Source: Margaritispora aquatica
Lineage: Eukaryota; Ascomycota; Leotiomycetes; Helotiales; Discinellaceae
Length of the DNA stretch: 64,000 nucleotides
Direction: 5' to 3'
NCBI GenBank assembly: GCA_007644065.1
Contig: VJWN01000013.1
Location: forward strand, 1,116,001-1,180,000
Shown piece by piece: positions 23,143 through 34,434 of the stretch. Under the pieces are notes generated by a model. The model saw nothing but the letters and a program-made list of their open reading frames with translations. It made no database searches and was not told where the DNA came from. Made by a program: the position numbers and the translations under genes. Position 1 is the stretch's first letter. Each line of letters starts with the position of its first letter.

Positions 23143-24066
23143 TCAGTCTTCATTCTTCTTCCTCCTGCCCCTTCCCTTCTTGGGCTTCTTCTCCTCTTCA
23201 CTCGTCTCGCTATCTGCTGCCTGGGCCTTCTCCTTCCTCTTCTTTCCTTCACCTCCTGCACCTTCCTGGACATCATTTACCCGTCCGACAATCTCAGTCA
23301 AGAAGTCAAACTGATCCGAACCCAGGACCACTGCCTTCAAATGCTGAGCTGTGACGCGCTTCTGACCCTTCTCCTTGGCAATCTCAGCCGCGCCCCCAAC
23401 TAACGCGATCATGAAGAGCTCGAGTGCCTTGGAGACCGCGACGGGTGTAACTTGTGCGACCTTGCCGACCTCCTCATCTGCTTGCATGATGCGCTTGATG
23501 CGCGCGACGGGGAACTTGGTCTTGATCTCAATATTGTTTGGGTTGGGATCCTTGTAGTTTGGGGGTTGGGCGAGCGAGGGGTCATTCTTGATGCGTGGGC
23601 CGCGGGAGGACATGTTGGGTGGTAGTGGTTGTGGTGGTGGTTGTGATGGTGGTAAGAGGTAGTCTTGTTCGTAGGATGGTTCGGGTTTGAATTGAGGAGG
23701 TGGGTAGCTTGCGCTTTGTTGCAGAGGATGATATGCCGCCGTAGATGCAGAGGGTTGGTTGCGGTTCGAGAACGAGCGATGCGCTTGAGGCAGATCGGGG
23801 ATGGGGATATTGTTATACTCGTAGTTGTCTGACACGAACGCGGTTTGATTGTGCTGGTACGCGTAGTGATTGTGATTGTGGCTGTGAATGTGATTGTTTG
23901 GGTAGTTGAACTGTGGTGGCGGATCGTTGTTGAATGAAGGTGATCGAGGCGCGTAGGAGTTCGAGATTAGGTTTGGATTAGGATGATATGGTTGTTGAGA
24001 TTTCTTTGTGGTATCAAAGAATCCAGACAAGTCGGGGGATTGAGGCGCATATGTACCCTCGTCCAT
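23143..24066 (-). CDS. bur6: NC2 alpha (DRAP1/Bur6) histone-fold transcription corepressor
   Basis: An intronless frame of 307 residues. A histone fold lies at about 184-262, beginning [20 protein letters not shown] and ending [14 protein letters not shown], close to the NC2 alpha/DRAP1 pattern (PARIKKIMQ, FDFL). NC2 alpha pairs with NC2 beta, binds TBP on promoter DNA and blocks TFIIA/TFIIB entry, in the nucleus. The C-terminus is a highly charged Lys/Glu tail ([12 protein letters not shown]) that could serve as a nuclear localisation signal. The N-terminal 180 residues are low complexity, rich in Pro, Asn, His, Gln and Tyr, and much longer than in animals. Other histone-fold subunits (Dpb3, Hap5 type) are possible alternatives but fit less well. 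Confidence 0.85.
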   Translation of the reverse strand: MDEGTYAPQSPDLSGFFDTTKKSQQPYHPNPNLISNSYAPRSPSFNNDPPPQFNYPNNHIHSHNHNHYAYQHNQTAFVSDNYEYNNIPIPDLPQAHRSFSNRNQPSASTAAYHPLQQSASYPPPQFKPEPSYEQDYLLPPSQPPPQPLPPNMSSRGPRIKNDPSLAQPPNYKDPNPNNIEIKTKFPVARIKRIMQADEEVGKVAQVTPVAVSKALELFMIALVGGAAEIAKEKGQKRVTAQHLKAVVLGSDQFDFLTEIVGRVNDVQEGAGGEGKKRKEKAQAADSETSEEEKKPKKGRGRRKKNED

Positions 24067-24227
24067 CTCTCTCGGATGTCTTGGGCTTGGGGTGGCCCTT
24101 GTGGTTGGGGTGGGTTGGGTATGTCTCTCTTTTTTTTTTTTTTTCCTTCCCTTCCTTCTCTTCCTTTGAAGGCGGTGGCCCTATACCGTCGATTTTATGC
24201 AAGGCTAATGCAATTCTGATGATGCCC

Positions 24228-24264
24228 TGCCTTGCCTTGCCTTGCCTTGCCTTTGCCTTGCCTT
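24228..24264 (+). repeat. (CCTTG)n microsatellite
   Basis: Seven or so CCTTG units with one variant (CTTTG), about 160 bp upstream of the NC2 alpha start codon. A long T run lies nearby at about 24,126-24,143. Confidence 0.8.
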
Positions 24265-25940
24265 GTGTTCAAAGTACCTATCCTATCCCCGCAAGGTTTG
24301 GTGGAGATGTTTTTCCAATCCAGTAAGTGTTCCGTCTTCTCCCTCGTTCTTTCTCTTTGATTTTTCACCCACTTCCTCTTAGATGATAAAGAAAGGATTC
24401 GATCCTCCTCACCTATCCCAAATAGGAGGAACCACAGGATCGGTCCTTCTTCAATAGATTCGAAAAAGTGTTGGTACCAAAGTTGCACATTCAACCCCTC
24501 CGACCGAAACGAGTCTAGTTGGGAATCAAGGGCGGTGTGCGGGTGATTGGCTGGATCGAGAAAATATATGGATCTGTCGATTTTATGTTTTCAATTTTCC
24601 ATTTGGGGCCAGCAGCAGCAGCAGCCATCAGCAGCGGCGGGACCCCATTCCCTTTATTTGTACCAACACACCCTCTGGGATAGGCAGAACTATTCTCAAT
24701 CCGGACTAGATCATGCATAAAATCTGCCCCCTGGAACTTTTCCTGACGACATCACATCGCTCATCTCATCCTCACAACAACATTCAACGTCGCGTCTGGA
24801 AGAATGTCACGACGCGACGATGATCTTCAAAGTTGAGATTTGACCTCGAGAAAGAGGGAAGCAGTCTCAGAATCGATGGGCCATGTGGTTGAGAGGCTGA
24901 TGATGGAAGTTTCCCTTCATTTGCCGCTCTCAGCTGGTGCCCCCCGGCCCGACATTGGCTGGGTCAGCCGTGAGATCCGTCATCTTCAGCCTCATGACTT
25001 TTGTCTGCCTACAGCACCTCAGGTATCATACATCAGATTGCTCAAGCCACAAAATCATAGGGAATTGTTTTATTATCACAGATGTATCTATTCCATCTCC
25101 TTTTCTTTGTTCGGAGCGTGGGGTGTTTGTTAAAGACGATTTGGATGATGATAAACGAGCAAAATCGAGATCACAAAATGCATCAAATGCAGCTGCAAGA
25201 GCCCGAAGCCTGACCTTGCGTCGTGGTTTCTACTCGAACAGTGTGATCGATGAAGTTTTTAACTTGATCTAATCTGACAAATCGAGAGGGGTTTCAGACT
25301 GGAGGGAAAAACCTGCTATGTTGTCTTGGCGCAATATTGGCAACAGTCGCCATGTCCAGCTGCATTGCAGATGTGATTCTTAAAGTCGGAAATATTTACT
25401 TTACAGTAGAATCAAATAAAAATAGAACACATATCACGAAAACTTTCGCATGTTGATCTATAAATTCTCTCTTTGTTTAATCTGGGAATCATTGGCTTGA
25501 ATGGTCTACTAGAGAATATGTATCCTGATATTTGAGATCAAAATATCACACCTAGGCGACCAAGTAAACAAAACCCCATCTCCCATACACCGTCCAAAAA
25601 AAAAACGAAAACAAAAAACAAGCATTAAAACAGCAAAACTCGGGGCCCCTCGGGGCCCGCAGAAACCCCTCGTCGCAGGGGTTTTGAAGTCGCGACTGGT
25701 GAATCAGCTTAACCGTTATGAGTCGAAGTCGAATGTGTTGTTAGTTGTTGTAATTTTGTTGACCTGATCTCGCTCCACCTACACCAGGTTGACCTGATCA
25801 AGAGAACTCGTTCTTGACGCCTTCTGGATGTCAGGAACTGCGGAAGTGAGTATATAAAGATCAAGCGATGTTTGGGGAGGGCTATAATTCTTTCACTCCT
25901 TAAGGGACTCACGAACCCGAATCATGTCTGGGGATACCAC
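24265..25940. other. Intergenic region
   Basis: No supported gene. It contains a GC-rich stretch with repeated GGGGCCC near 25,641-25,658 and two copies of TTGACCTGATC near 25,758 and 25,789. Confidence 0.45.
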
Positions 25941-25950
25941 CACGGCATTT

Positions 25951-28112
25951 ATTGCACATCGTCTACCTTGTCGTAGGGCTACAAAGGACCCTTTTAGACT
26001 CTGCTCTACTCCACTATACTAGAGCGTGCTCTGCTCTGCGCTTGAATATCCAAGAACGCTTCTCGGCAGTGCTAATCTAATACTGACTACCCAGTCGCGA
26101 TATCAATTACTACCACTTATACCACCAGACTACTTTGTTGCACCTCGCTCACTACAGGACTGAGCTCCTCTTTCCCGTCTGCCCCACTCTGCTCAACTAA
26201 AGCGCGCGCCAATCTACACTTGAATCTTCGAGAGCTCTTCTAGATAGGCTACTATTCCATTCCGTATTTAATCAACCACAAAATATATCTCTAGTTGTTA
26301 TCATGTCATTTCGTTGCACGTCACTCACCACAGGGCTGAGCTATCCTCTCCATCGCTTCCTCGCTTCGCGTTCCACTCCACTCGAGCGTGGCGCTATTCT
26401 GCACTTGAGACTTCTGGATTGTTTCTCGAGGGAGTAAGTGCTGAAGCGCTTCACAAGTGGGTATTCAAGCTGATTTCCATAACGAATCAATTTCTTAAAT
26501 TGCCTCTTGGTTGCAAGTCGTCCTCGCGGGTGGCTGAACTATGCTCGCTCTTCCTTCTCCACTCCGCACTACCCGAGCACGCACTAATACTATATACGCT
26601 TCTAAAGTGTCCTTATTGCGTAGTTTCAGTATGTTGTGTGTAGGTACCCACTCAATCTGTTGTTGGTAACGAATCATGGATTTCACAATCAGTTTGTTGC
26701 AAATCGCAGTCTTTCCAGTTTGGTGTCCATGTCAAGCCCGTTGATTCGTCCATGATATTGAGTACAGTCCCTCCACACGAATATTAGATATTCCGCTCTC
26801 CGTTGTCGCCAATCTCAACGTACTCAAAATACTACTTTCGCTCAAGAGACTTGCACCTAGTTTCTATTCCCTTGGGCTCCAACAACGATACGAAATCAAG
26901 TCAATCAGAAGCAACGACTACTATTGAAACCCATGCCTTAACTCAGTCATCACAACCACTCCAGTCGTAAACAACGTGTTGCACATCGCACCATCCGAAC
27001 AATCCGGAACATCCGCACTTCCCGGTCTCGCTCCGCCGTACATACCGTACAGACATCATCTGTCTGTCCTCCGTCCTCGCGGAGTCCGAGAGCCTGCATC
27101 TACCTACCTACCTACCCTATCGACCCAACCATCAAGGCATCTCAATCAAGCGAGCCGAGATGCCTAACTTCTTTTTCCATCATTCGAGAAAATTACCTAG
27201 GGCTATCTTGCTGCACATCTCAACGGCCGAAGATGCCAGAATTCAGGACTGACTCTCAAAAGTACAATAACCTCGCTACACTAGAATGAATGGTCTTTGT
27301 CTTCAGCCCAAGCGGGCCGACATTTAGCTTCCTAAGGTACCTACTGAGACAGCACTCGCCCGTGCTCGCCATCTCTGAGGACGCCAGTATACGGACGATT
27401 CCAGAGTCTTGTTGCACATCGCTTCATCCGAAGATTCCGGACTTCCTCTTGTTACCGCCTTACGGTGCCCGAATGCTCCGTGATATTTCTTTTCTCTAGT
27501 CGTCGCAAGTAACGGCTTCCACGTATGTCCTACTGCCCAGACCAAGGTATCCATTCGACACACTTGATCCACCCCTTCAGTTCCTTACTAGTTCTACTTT
27601 GAAGCTTTTCGAAAGTTATATCTCAGTTCGATTTACCTCACAAACAAGCAACCCATTAACTACCTAAGGGTCATGCTAGAAACACAGCCAAGTCACCTGA
27701 CCACTTTGCACAACCTAGGCACTAAGGTACCTCACCTTGCTTAGACCAGCTCCACCACGTTTCAACCTCCGAGACTTCTCGGCGGACACACAAAACATTT
27801 GAAACTATTCCACCCACAATCATCCACTAAACACCCCACTGGCTCACTTCCGCAACGAATGGAACTCACCGTTCGAGGTCCTGTTGCACGTCGCAGCCTC
27901 CGAGACTTCCGCTTTTGGGCTTTCCATCCATAACCGAATCTGTAAATCTCGGAAGTGGTGGAGGAGATCATGGTAAGGTAGGTAGGTGGGTAGGCAAGCG
28001 AATGTGCTAAGATACCTCATCTACCTAGGGCACCTACCTGGGGTATCTAGGGTACCTAGTTCGTCAGTCGGTCTATGTAAAGGCATGAACAGAGGACTCT
28101 GTTGCACGTCGT
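25951..28112 (+). repeat. Degenerate array of about 200-bp units marked by GTTGCACRTCGC
   Basis: Ten copies of a GTTGCACRTCGC-like motif start at 25951, 26137, 26313, 26510, 26696, 26978, 27210, 27411, 27883 and 28101. Steps are 186, 176, 197, 186, 282, 232, 201, 472 (about twice a unit) and 218 bp. The first four units also share downstream blocks (a GCTGAGCT-like piece, a TCCACTC-rich piece and a CACTTGAAT-like piece about 100 bp on). Later copies share CCGAA or CCGAG right after the motif. In one frame most copies read Leu-Leu-His-Ile/Val-Ala, e.g. FEVLLHVAASETSAFGLS near 27,875-27,930, faintly like the start of an F-box. No long ORF runs through the array. Confidence 0.7.
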
Positions 28113-28617
28113 CAATTCTGCGGGAATAAATTCACGCTGTCAAGTTATTGCCATCCGGTCTTCTCGTTTATACAACACAACACCTAGACGCCTCGCTTCG
28201 CTTCACTTCACTTCTACCTACCTAAGATATTTCTCGACGCGACGTGTTTGGCAGGCACTCACTCACTCACTCACTGCTCGGGTTCGAGGTGTGGGTTTGT
28301 GGGCGTGTGAATCAATCTTCTGAGGGTTTTTAAGTCCACTTGATGAAGTGTCTGTGGAATGGATGGATGGATGGCGGGATGGGAAGTCTGAGTTATGCAT
28401 GCCTTGATATTAGATTAAGTGGGTGATGGAATGGATGTGGAGCTGGGTTAAAGGGTTCAAATCACTTAGAGTGAAACGCCTTGTTTTGAACGTCGGAAAA
28501 AATTGACATATCTAAACCATATTGTTGGAGATGTGTGCTACCGTTTCTCCGAAGACCAGCTTATAATCGTTTGACTTATGCATTAGTTGATGGGCTAACA
28601 ATTACATCGCATAACTC
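28113..28617. other. Intergenic region with microsatellites
   Basis: Holds (CTCA)n at 28,256-28,275 and a GGATGGATGGATGG tract near 28,359-28,374. No gene is seen. It is the 3' flank of the PNGase A-like gene. Confidence 0.6.
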
Positions 28618-30575
28618 TTACAGCTCATCATCCGTCGCATCCTCAGCTCCAGGCACCGCAATCGCACTCTCAAAGGTCTCATCCACAATTAATACCGGCT
28701 CATACCCATCAATCGCCTTGACATGCCTCCCATAACTCTTCGTCCCAGTCCCATCTGTCAAAGGCCCACTAGATGAAAACCACTGCTCCGTCTCACCCAT
28801 CGTGCCCATTGCGGGATCAATCGCACCTGCGCCCTGGTAATATGTATCGTTCCAGTAATAAGTGCTGCTTCCATTCTGTCGTGTTGAGAGTGTCGCGTAG
28901 GTGGTGTAGGTTGAGGGTGTAGTGAGATGAGGTAGTACGGGTATGGTGGTGGAGAGTAAGGCGCGATCGAGAGTTGCGATGATGGATGAGTTGATGAGGG
29001 AGGGGTCAGCAGGGTCGAAATAGAATTGTGTGAATGAGATAGGGTAGGAATACGTATTGGTGATTGGCGATGAAGATTTGGAAAGTGGTGAATAGGTTGA
29101 TGTTCCGGACGTGAGTTGTGTGACAGTTTTGTTGGAGCCGGAGGCGGCGATAGCTTGGGTATTGCTGTAGGTTAGAGATTGCGACCAGGTTAAGGTGCGG
29201 GAGCCAGACGAAGTTTTGATTGTGCTGGTATGTTCCAGGATTCGTTTAACTGAGAGGTGGGTGTTTAGAGTGGTATTGATGGTGTCTAGGGTCATGATTG
29301 AAGGACTGAACGAGACAGCCGATGGAGGTATGTAGGATTCAAGAGACTTGTACTGTTAGTAGTTATGAGAAGTAGGAAGCAGAAAAGCTTACAGTGCCAG
29401 TGGTTTGGATGCCTGCTTTATCCACCCAGACAAAAATCGAGCCAGTTATCCACCAGTTTGCTCCAATCGCACCATCGATTCCAACAATCTTCAGCTGGAA
29501 AGAGTGTGCCTTGCCATCACACAATAGTCCAAGCCATGGACTGATATCAATTTCAAAGCTTGGAAGATCGTAGGTATGTACACCCACAATCGGCACCCAG
29601 AGTCCTGGGCTGATGCCTCCTGTGAAGATAGTAGGAAATGGCCAGCATACACCAGCCAGATCCCCATCGATGAGTAACTGCACTTCACGGAATGGTCCAT
29701 TGGCGTGTAGAGTTGCGTCCTTGAACGTATTCACGTACGCGTTTGGCACGTGTGCATACCAAAATTCTTCGTTACCATTGCCTGATGCTAGGATACTGAC
29801 TACCGCTCTTTCTACATTTCTTGGGAGAGTGAAGGATACGGTTGCGTTTCCGTCAGGAAGCGAGATAACCGAAGATGCATTTTGCGCTGAGGATTGAGAT
29901 GAGATAGGTAAGATGAGATCTGCTGGATTCAAGGTTTGATGGTCGTTGTAATACATCGCAGTAATGGTGACGTTGAAGTTTCCAGTGAAAGTTGAATCAA
30001 ATATATTATCAAGTTGCATAATAACCTTCTGTTCGGATCGGAGGAGAGTATCGAAGATGGTCATGTCTTTCTGGACGTTGTAGAAGATGCCGGTCCGGAC
30101 AGGCATTGCGGTAGTGGCCCTCCAGACCTCGACATCGCCAAGGAACAAGAGACTTAGTCTATCATAGTTGATGCCAATCGAACTAATTGACATGTTGAAT
30201 ATCGTGGTTGTGAAGTCGCAGCCTTCAGGTGGACTGTAAGTACCTAAAATATGTCAGGTGCATCCATGAATTACAATGTCATCAGCAAATACCAACAAAA
30301 GGGGTCCCATAGCTCGCAGCAAAGTTATGCTGAACAATGACCTGCTCACAAGCCGCTCCCTCATAGCTCTTCCTCAGCGGCGCATCAACCTCAAAGACCT
30401 CCAATGGCACTTCTACCACGCTCCCATTAAATACTCGTCTAAATCCCAATGTCCTCGGATCAACGCTTCCAAATGAGTAGCCGAGCAGAAACACAGCCAC
30501 GACGAATATTGAAGCCATAGTTAATGATATCCAGCGCGACCAGCCATGCCGCGGACATGGCGACGAGGGCATCAT
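28618..30575 (-). CDS. PNGase A-like glycoamidase, membrane-anchored
   Basis: Three minus-strand exons (30575-30293, 30243-29393, 29352-28618) give 622 residues. Introns are 49 and 40 bp, GT..AG, with an ACTAAC branch in the second. A signal anchor lies at about 17-37 (SIFVVAVFLLGYSFG). The lumenal part has YSPPEGCDF, SISSIGINYDRLSLLFLGDV and EVWRATTAMP, then GLWVPIVGVHTYDLP and FEIDISPWLGLLCDGKAHSF, all as expected for the peptide N-glycanase A family that removes N-glycans from glycopeptides. The C-terminal third is Ser/Thr/Asn-rich with many NxS/T sites. Catalytic residues are not defined well enough for me to point to. The second Met gives an alternative start one codon on. Confidence 0.85.
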
Positions 30576-31175
30576 TGTGACAATAAATGCCTGGACTCAC
30601 GATCCAATCATGGTGTAACGTTGTACATTTTTCGTTCTCTTATCGTGATAATCAACAATTAGGTACAATACCTGGTTTTGTGATGAGCTAGGGCCGGGTA
30701 ATGATGCTGGTAAGGTGGGATGATGGAGAGAAGAGGAAGGTGAGTTGACGTCGAGATGTGAGATGGAGATCTCGCTTAGGTAGATTGCAGATCAGATAGG
30801 TCTTACCGCTAGGTCACGGGTGTCTTTGGGTAAAATTCCCCAGGCTGTCCAAATATATTGTAGCCTCTACTTGAATGAGTATAGATGCGATAAAATTATA
30901 AATTAACTTGGGATTATTGAAGTATTCTCGGAAGGCGATGCTAAAGCAACCTAAGTTATCGCCATATCACATGACGAGAACCACCCCACCTCCTGCCGTG
31001 GAGGGTAAGGGTTCCAATTGAGCAAAGAAAAGTGTTAAATAGTTTCCTTCGAATACGTGACATCTACTGTATGAAACATCATTCCAAGCACCTAGCACCG
31101 TCTGCTTATAGCAAACCTACCACCTTGCTTCGAAGCTTTTTTATTCCCCGTTGCTAGAGATCTAATGATTTTGCT
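30576..31175. other. Intergenic region
   Basis: 5' flank of the PNGase A-like gene and 3' flank of the Hsp70-like gene. No gene or clear repeat seen. Confidence 0.5.
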
Positions 31176-33693
31176 TCATACGTACTCAGCTGTAACAGTG
31201 TCGTACCTCCGACCACCACAGCTCAAGACATATTTTGTAGAAGCTGAGTAGAAACTCGCTTCTATGGCAGCACTAATAGTGTAGTATGTATTGCCATCTG
31301 GTCTAACCTCAGTGGGAAAGTCGGCTATGTCTGAAGGAGAGATTCTTGAGAAGTCAGCTGCAAGTGTGACGAGTGTACGCCCCTGTGTAGTCTTGTGAAT
31401 CGGTGCACTTGCGCTGACTTCATCACACCAGATTTCCACACTCGTGACTCCAAGCGGCTCTCCCACTTTAAAGTAAATGATACTAAATCTGACGCTTTTT
31501 GGTTTATTCTCTTCGACCGCCTCGCCTTTCCGGATGAAATATTCCAAGACGTTTACCCTATATTCTTGGTGGATATCACACCAACGTCTTGGAATCTATT
31601 GTCAGCAATGCTAGAATTTCAACTAGAGCTTCACTTACTTTTTACCAGCTTGTGCCGAATGAATACTTGGATCGTACGGAATGAAAACTTCCATCGCGTA
31701 GTGCTTTCTGGCAGCACGAGAAGTGACATTTAGCTTCGAAGAGCTCGAGTCGTATTGAGCTAACCCCATCATGACTGCGCCACGAACCACAACGGTCCAT
31801 GCATTAGGGGGTTGGAGGATTCTAACACCAAACTCTTCTTCTAGTGATTCACGCATCCGCTCTTTGAGATAGTTGCTTTGGCCAAACCCGCCAACCAGGA
31901 GGACAGCGTTAACACTTCTTTTCGTTGCTATGATTTGATTCCTGACTAAATCAATCACTTTATTCACAACGGGGTCAAGAATGGATTCCACATCATCTGG
32001 ACTGAGAGTTAGACGGTTTCTTTGAACGCCAAGTCGCGCGTTATTAGGAAGGCCAGAGACAGGTATCTTGTAGCTTGCGGAATTACGCGCGGAAAGTGAG
32101 TGTTGTCTTTTGACCTGCAAAAAACTCAATAAGTTGGCCCCCAGAAATGTTTCTATAACTTACTATTGTCTCGAACCAGTCTATAGCTTCGGCAAGAACC
32201 TCCTCATCCCACCCAGGCTCCTGGCCCAGTTTTTCTTCGAGAAATTGGCCAAATCTCTTGTTGAGGAAAGTAGATCCACACAAGTCACCTGTTCCGGGAG
32301 CCGCCTCATTGACTTTGAGTTTCGGACTAAGCTCAGTAATGGTGTATGAAATCAAATCTACGGTTCCACCTCCCGCATCGCAGATGACGAAAGTATTGCC
32401 CACTTCCAGGCCATGTGGATCGAGCCCATGTAGGGCACATGTGGCGGCTGCTTCCTGGAATGACGAAATTAGCATTTGTTTGGACGGTTCAATGATGTCT
32501 TACAGGTTCGGATATGAGTAGTATCTCGGACTCGGTTCCAAATCCAGCTCGTTGGCATGCTCTTAGTGTCCGCTCCTTTGCTTTCTCCGACCATATAGCC
32601 GGCACAGTTACGCAAAACTGTAGTGGTGTTGTACGAAGGATTGAAGCACCTAGCTTCTCGCCCAAGGTATACACAAAATGGTCATTCAATTTTGTCAAGA
32701 AGGAAGTAGACAGCTCCTCTGGCGTAGGTCCCGGCGTCAGTACTCCCTTATCTTCATGATCTTCCGCAAGTCCACTAGAACAGAAAATTAGAAAAAGACT
32801 TTCGCTTTTATGTCTGTGACTTGCAGTTTAAACCAATAGCTTCGCTCTAACAAATGGGGTATTTGGAACCCCCACTCAAGTCCCTGTGGAGTGTCTCGAA
32901 GCTCTGTTGGGACCTTTGGACTAGTGATTCCTTCATGAGTACCCAAATTTGCTGGCCATGAGTCGATGATGGATTGCACGTCAGGCTATATGATTTTTAG
33001 TAGAGTCTTCACTTTAGCAGATTACTATTTGGATTTGGATCGATGAGGGATTAATCTTACACGCCTAGTTTCCGCCCAAGCCAGCCCCGAGAACGTAGTT
33101 CCAAAATCTATTCCGACTATTATTTTTCGCGGTTTTTCGGGCTCAGGATCTGAAACTTTCAGCACCCGCTTCTTACGCGATGTAAGTGCTCTAATCTGTC
33201 GAGGTTCACCAGCAACTCCCATCGGCTTCTCAGGAGGTGTAGGTGCTCCAATCTTTTGGGGAGCACCAGCTCCTACCTGGTCTCGCTTTAGTGAGAGACT
33301 CTCGAAATTCTCGACAGTGAAGTTGGGTTCCTCGACGGGTGGCCCAAACGGGCTGAAAGTTCTCGGTGGACTTCTATCTCTAGTCCAAAGGTCTTCACTA
33401 ATAGAGTTCGAGCGTTCGTTAAATAGGCCATGCGGCAAATTTTGTTGCCGCATGGGAGGTTGTGTGTAGGCTTTGCTGGAACTTGTGACAGGTGCAGCAA
33501 CTTGACTCAAGTAAGGCCCTGCATCTTCACGGTAGTCCTGTCTCGATTGATAGCCCTGACTTGGCTTCGTTGCCTTTGGTAACCAACTTTGTGCCTTGCT
33601 GGCGGGTTTGGGTCTTGGTAGGAACAATTGCTTCAACAGACTCTTGAAGCTTCTCTTCGGCTTTGACCCTGCTTCTCTTCCAGGTTCAGCCAT
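31176..33693 (-). CDS. Hsp70-like (HSPA12-type) ATPase
   Basis: Six minus-strand exons (33693-33061, 32985-32825, 32774-32504, 32454-32164, 32114-31639, 31587-31176) encode 747 residues. The actin-like ATPase motifs are present: phosphate 1 GIDFGTTFSG at 194-203, phosphate 2 DAGGGT at 381-386, adenosine motif GGFGQS at 527-532. A typical Hsp70 substrate-binding domain and EEVD tail are absent, as in HSPA12-like proteins of fungi. The C-terminal 150 residues (RWCDIHQEYRV, then FIRKGE) match the ending of this fungal subfamily. The first 185 residues are a basic, Pro/Ser-rich extension of unknown role. Intron 2 needs a GC donor (GCAAGT) to stay in frame. The gene is divergent from the coiled-coil gene at 34,435, with 741 bp between. 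The client or function is not known. Confidence 0.88.
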
Positions 33694-34434
33694 TCTCGCC
33701 TGCAGATGAGGTCAAAATACAATTGAAGATTTTCGCGGAGTCAGTGAGAGAGCAGCATATTCAATTCTAATATGAGGAGGGGTGAGAGCTACCGTCAAGT
33801 CCGAGTGGCACACAGCCCGTTCAACTACCAAAGATAAATCAAGCTAGAGACATGTCTCAGGCAATATCAGCAACACTTAACATGCGTCACTCAGCCTTAT
33901 TTTGTCTTTTCCTGAAAAAAAAAAAAACTTGGCGCCTTCGTTGATGCCCGTCTGTTACAGTGTTGAAGTCCGTTTTCGCCCGACTTACTGCATTTATGCA
34001 GATTATAATAGGAGCTTAAGCAAACTAACTCAAAGATTGCCTTCTGTTTATCTTTCAATACTTTGATGGTTCCCTTTTGGGAGGCCTAGTAATCCGGTGA
34101 TGGGATGAGTATTGGGTCCACCCTTTTTTGAGGCAAGTTTCAGCCTATTATTGATCGTGAACTGCTGGTGCCAGCACTTACATTCAAAGACAGATCGGAA
34201 GAGTTTGTGCCAATGGAATCGCCCATCACATAGAGTGCTTGCATTGCGCCTTTGATTCACATGTCGCCCAGTTGCCCGCTTCACTCACCGAACATCTTCT
34301 TTGTCATTGGTAAGCCTCTTTAAGCGAGACGGAACGACATATCATTGATCAAGAAGGGCAGAACCCAAAATCTGGGAATTCATTCGAACAGCAAGTATCA
34401 GGTTTTGATTTTATCGATTTGGCTACTGAATATT
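33694..34434. promoter_or_regulatory. Shared divergent intergenic region
   Basis: 741 bp between the Hsp70-like gene (minus) and the coiled-coil gene (plus), so it must hold both promoters if both models are right. It contains an A13 tract at about 33,914-33,927. No specific operator is identified. Confidence 0.4.

Noticed and set aside
25951..28112. Active F-box gene family
   Set aside because: The LLHIA-like pieces are short, each soon ends in a stop, and no complete F-box is present.
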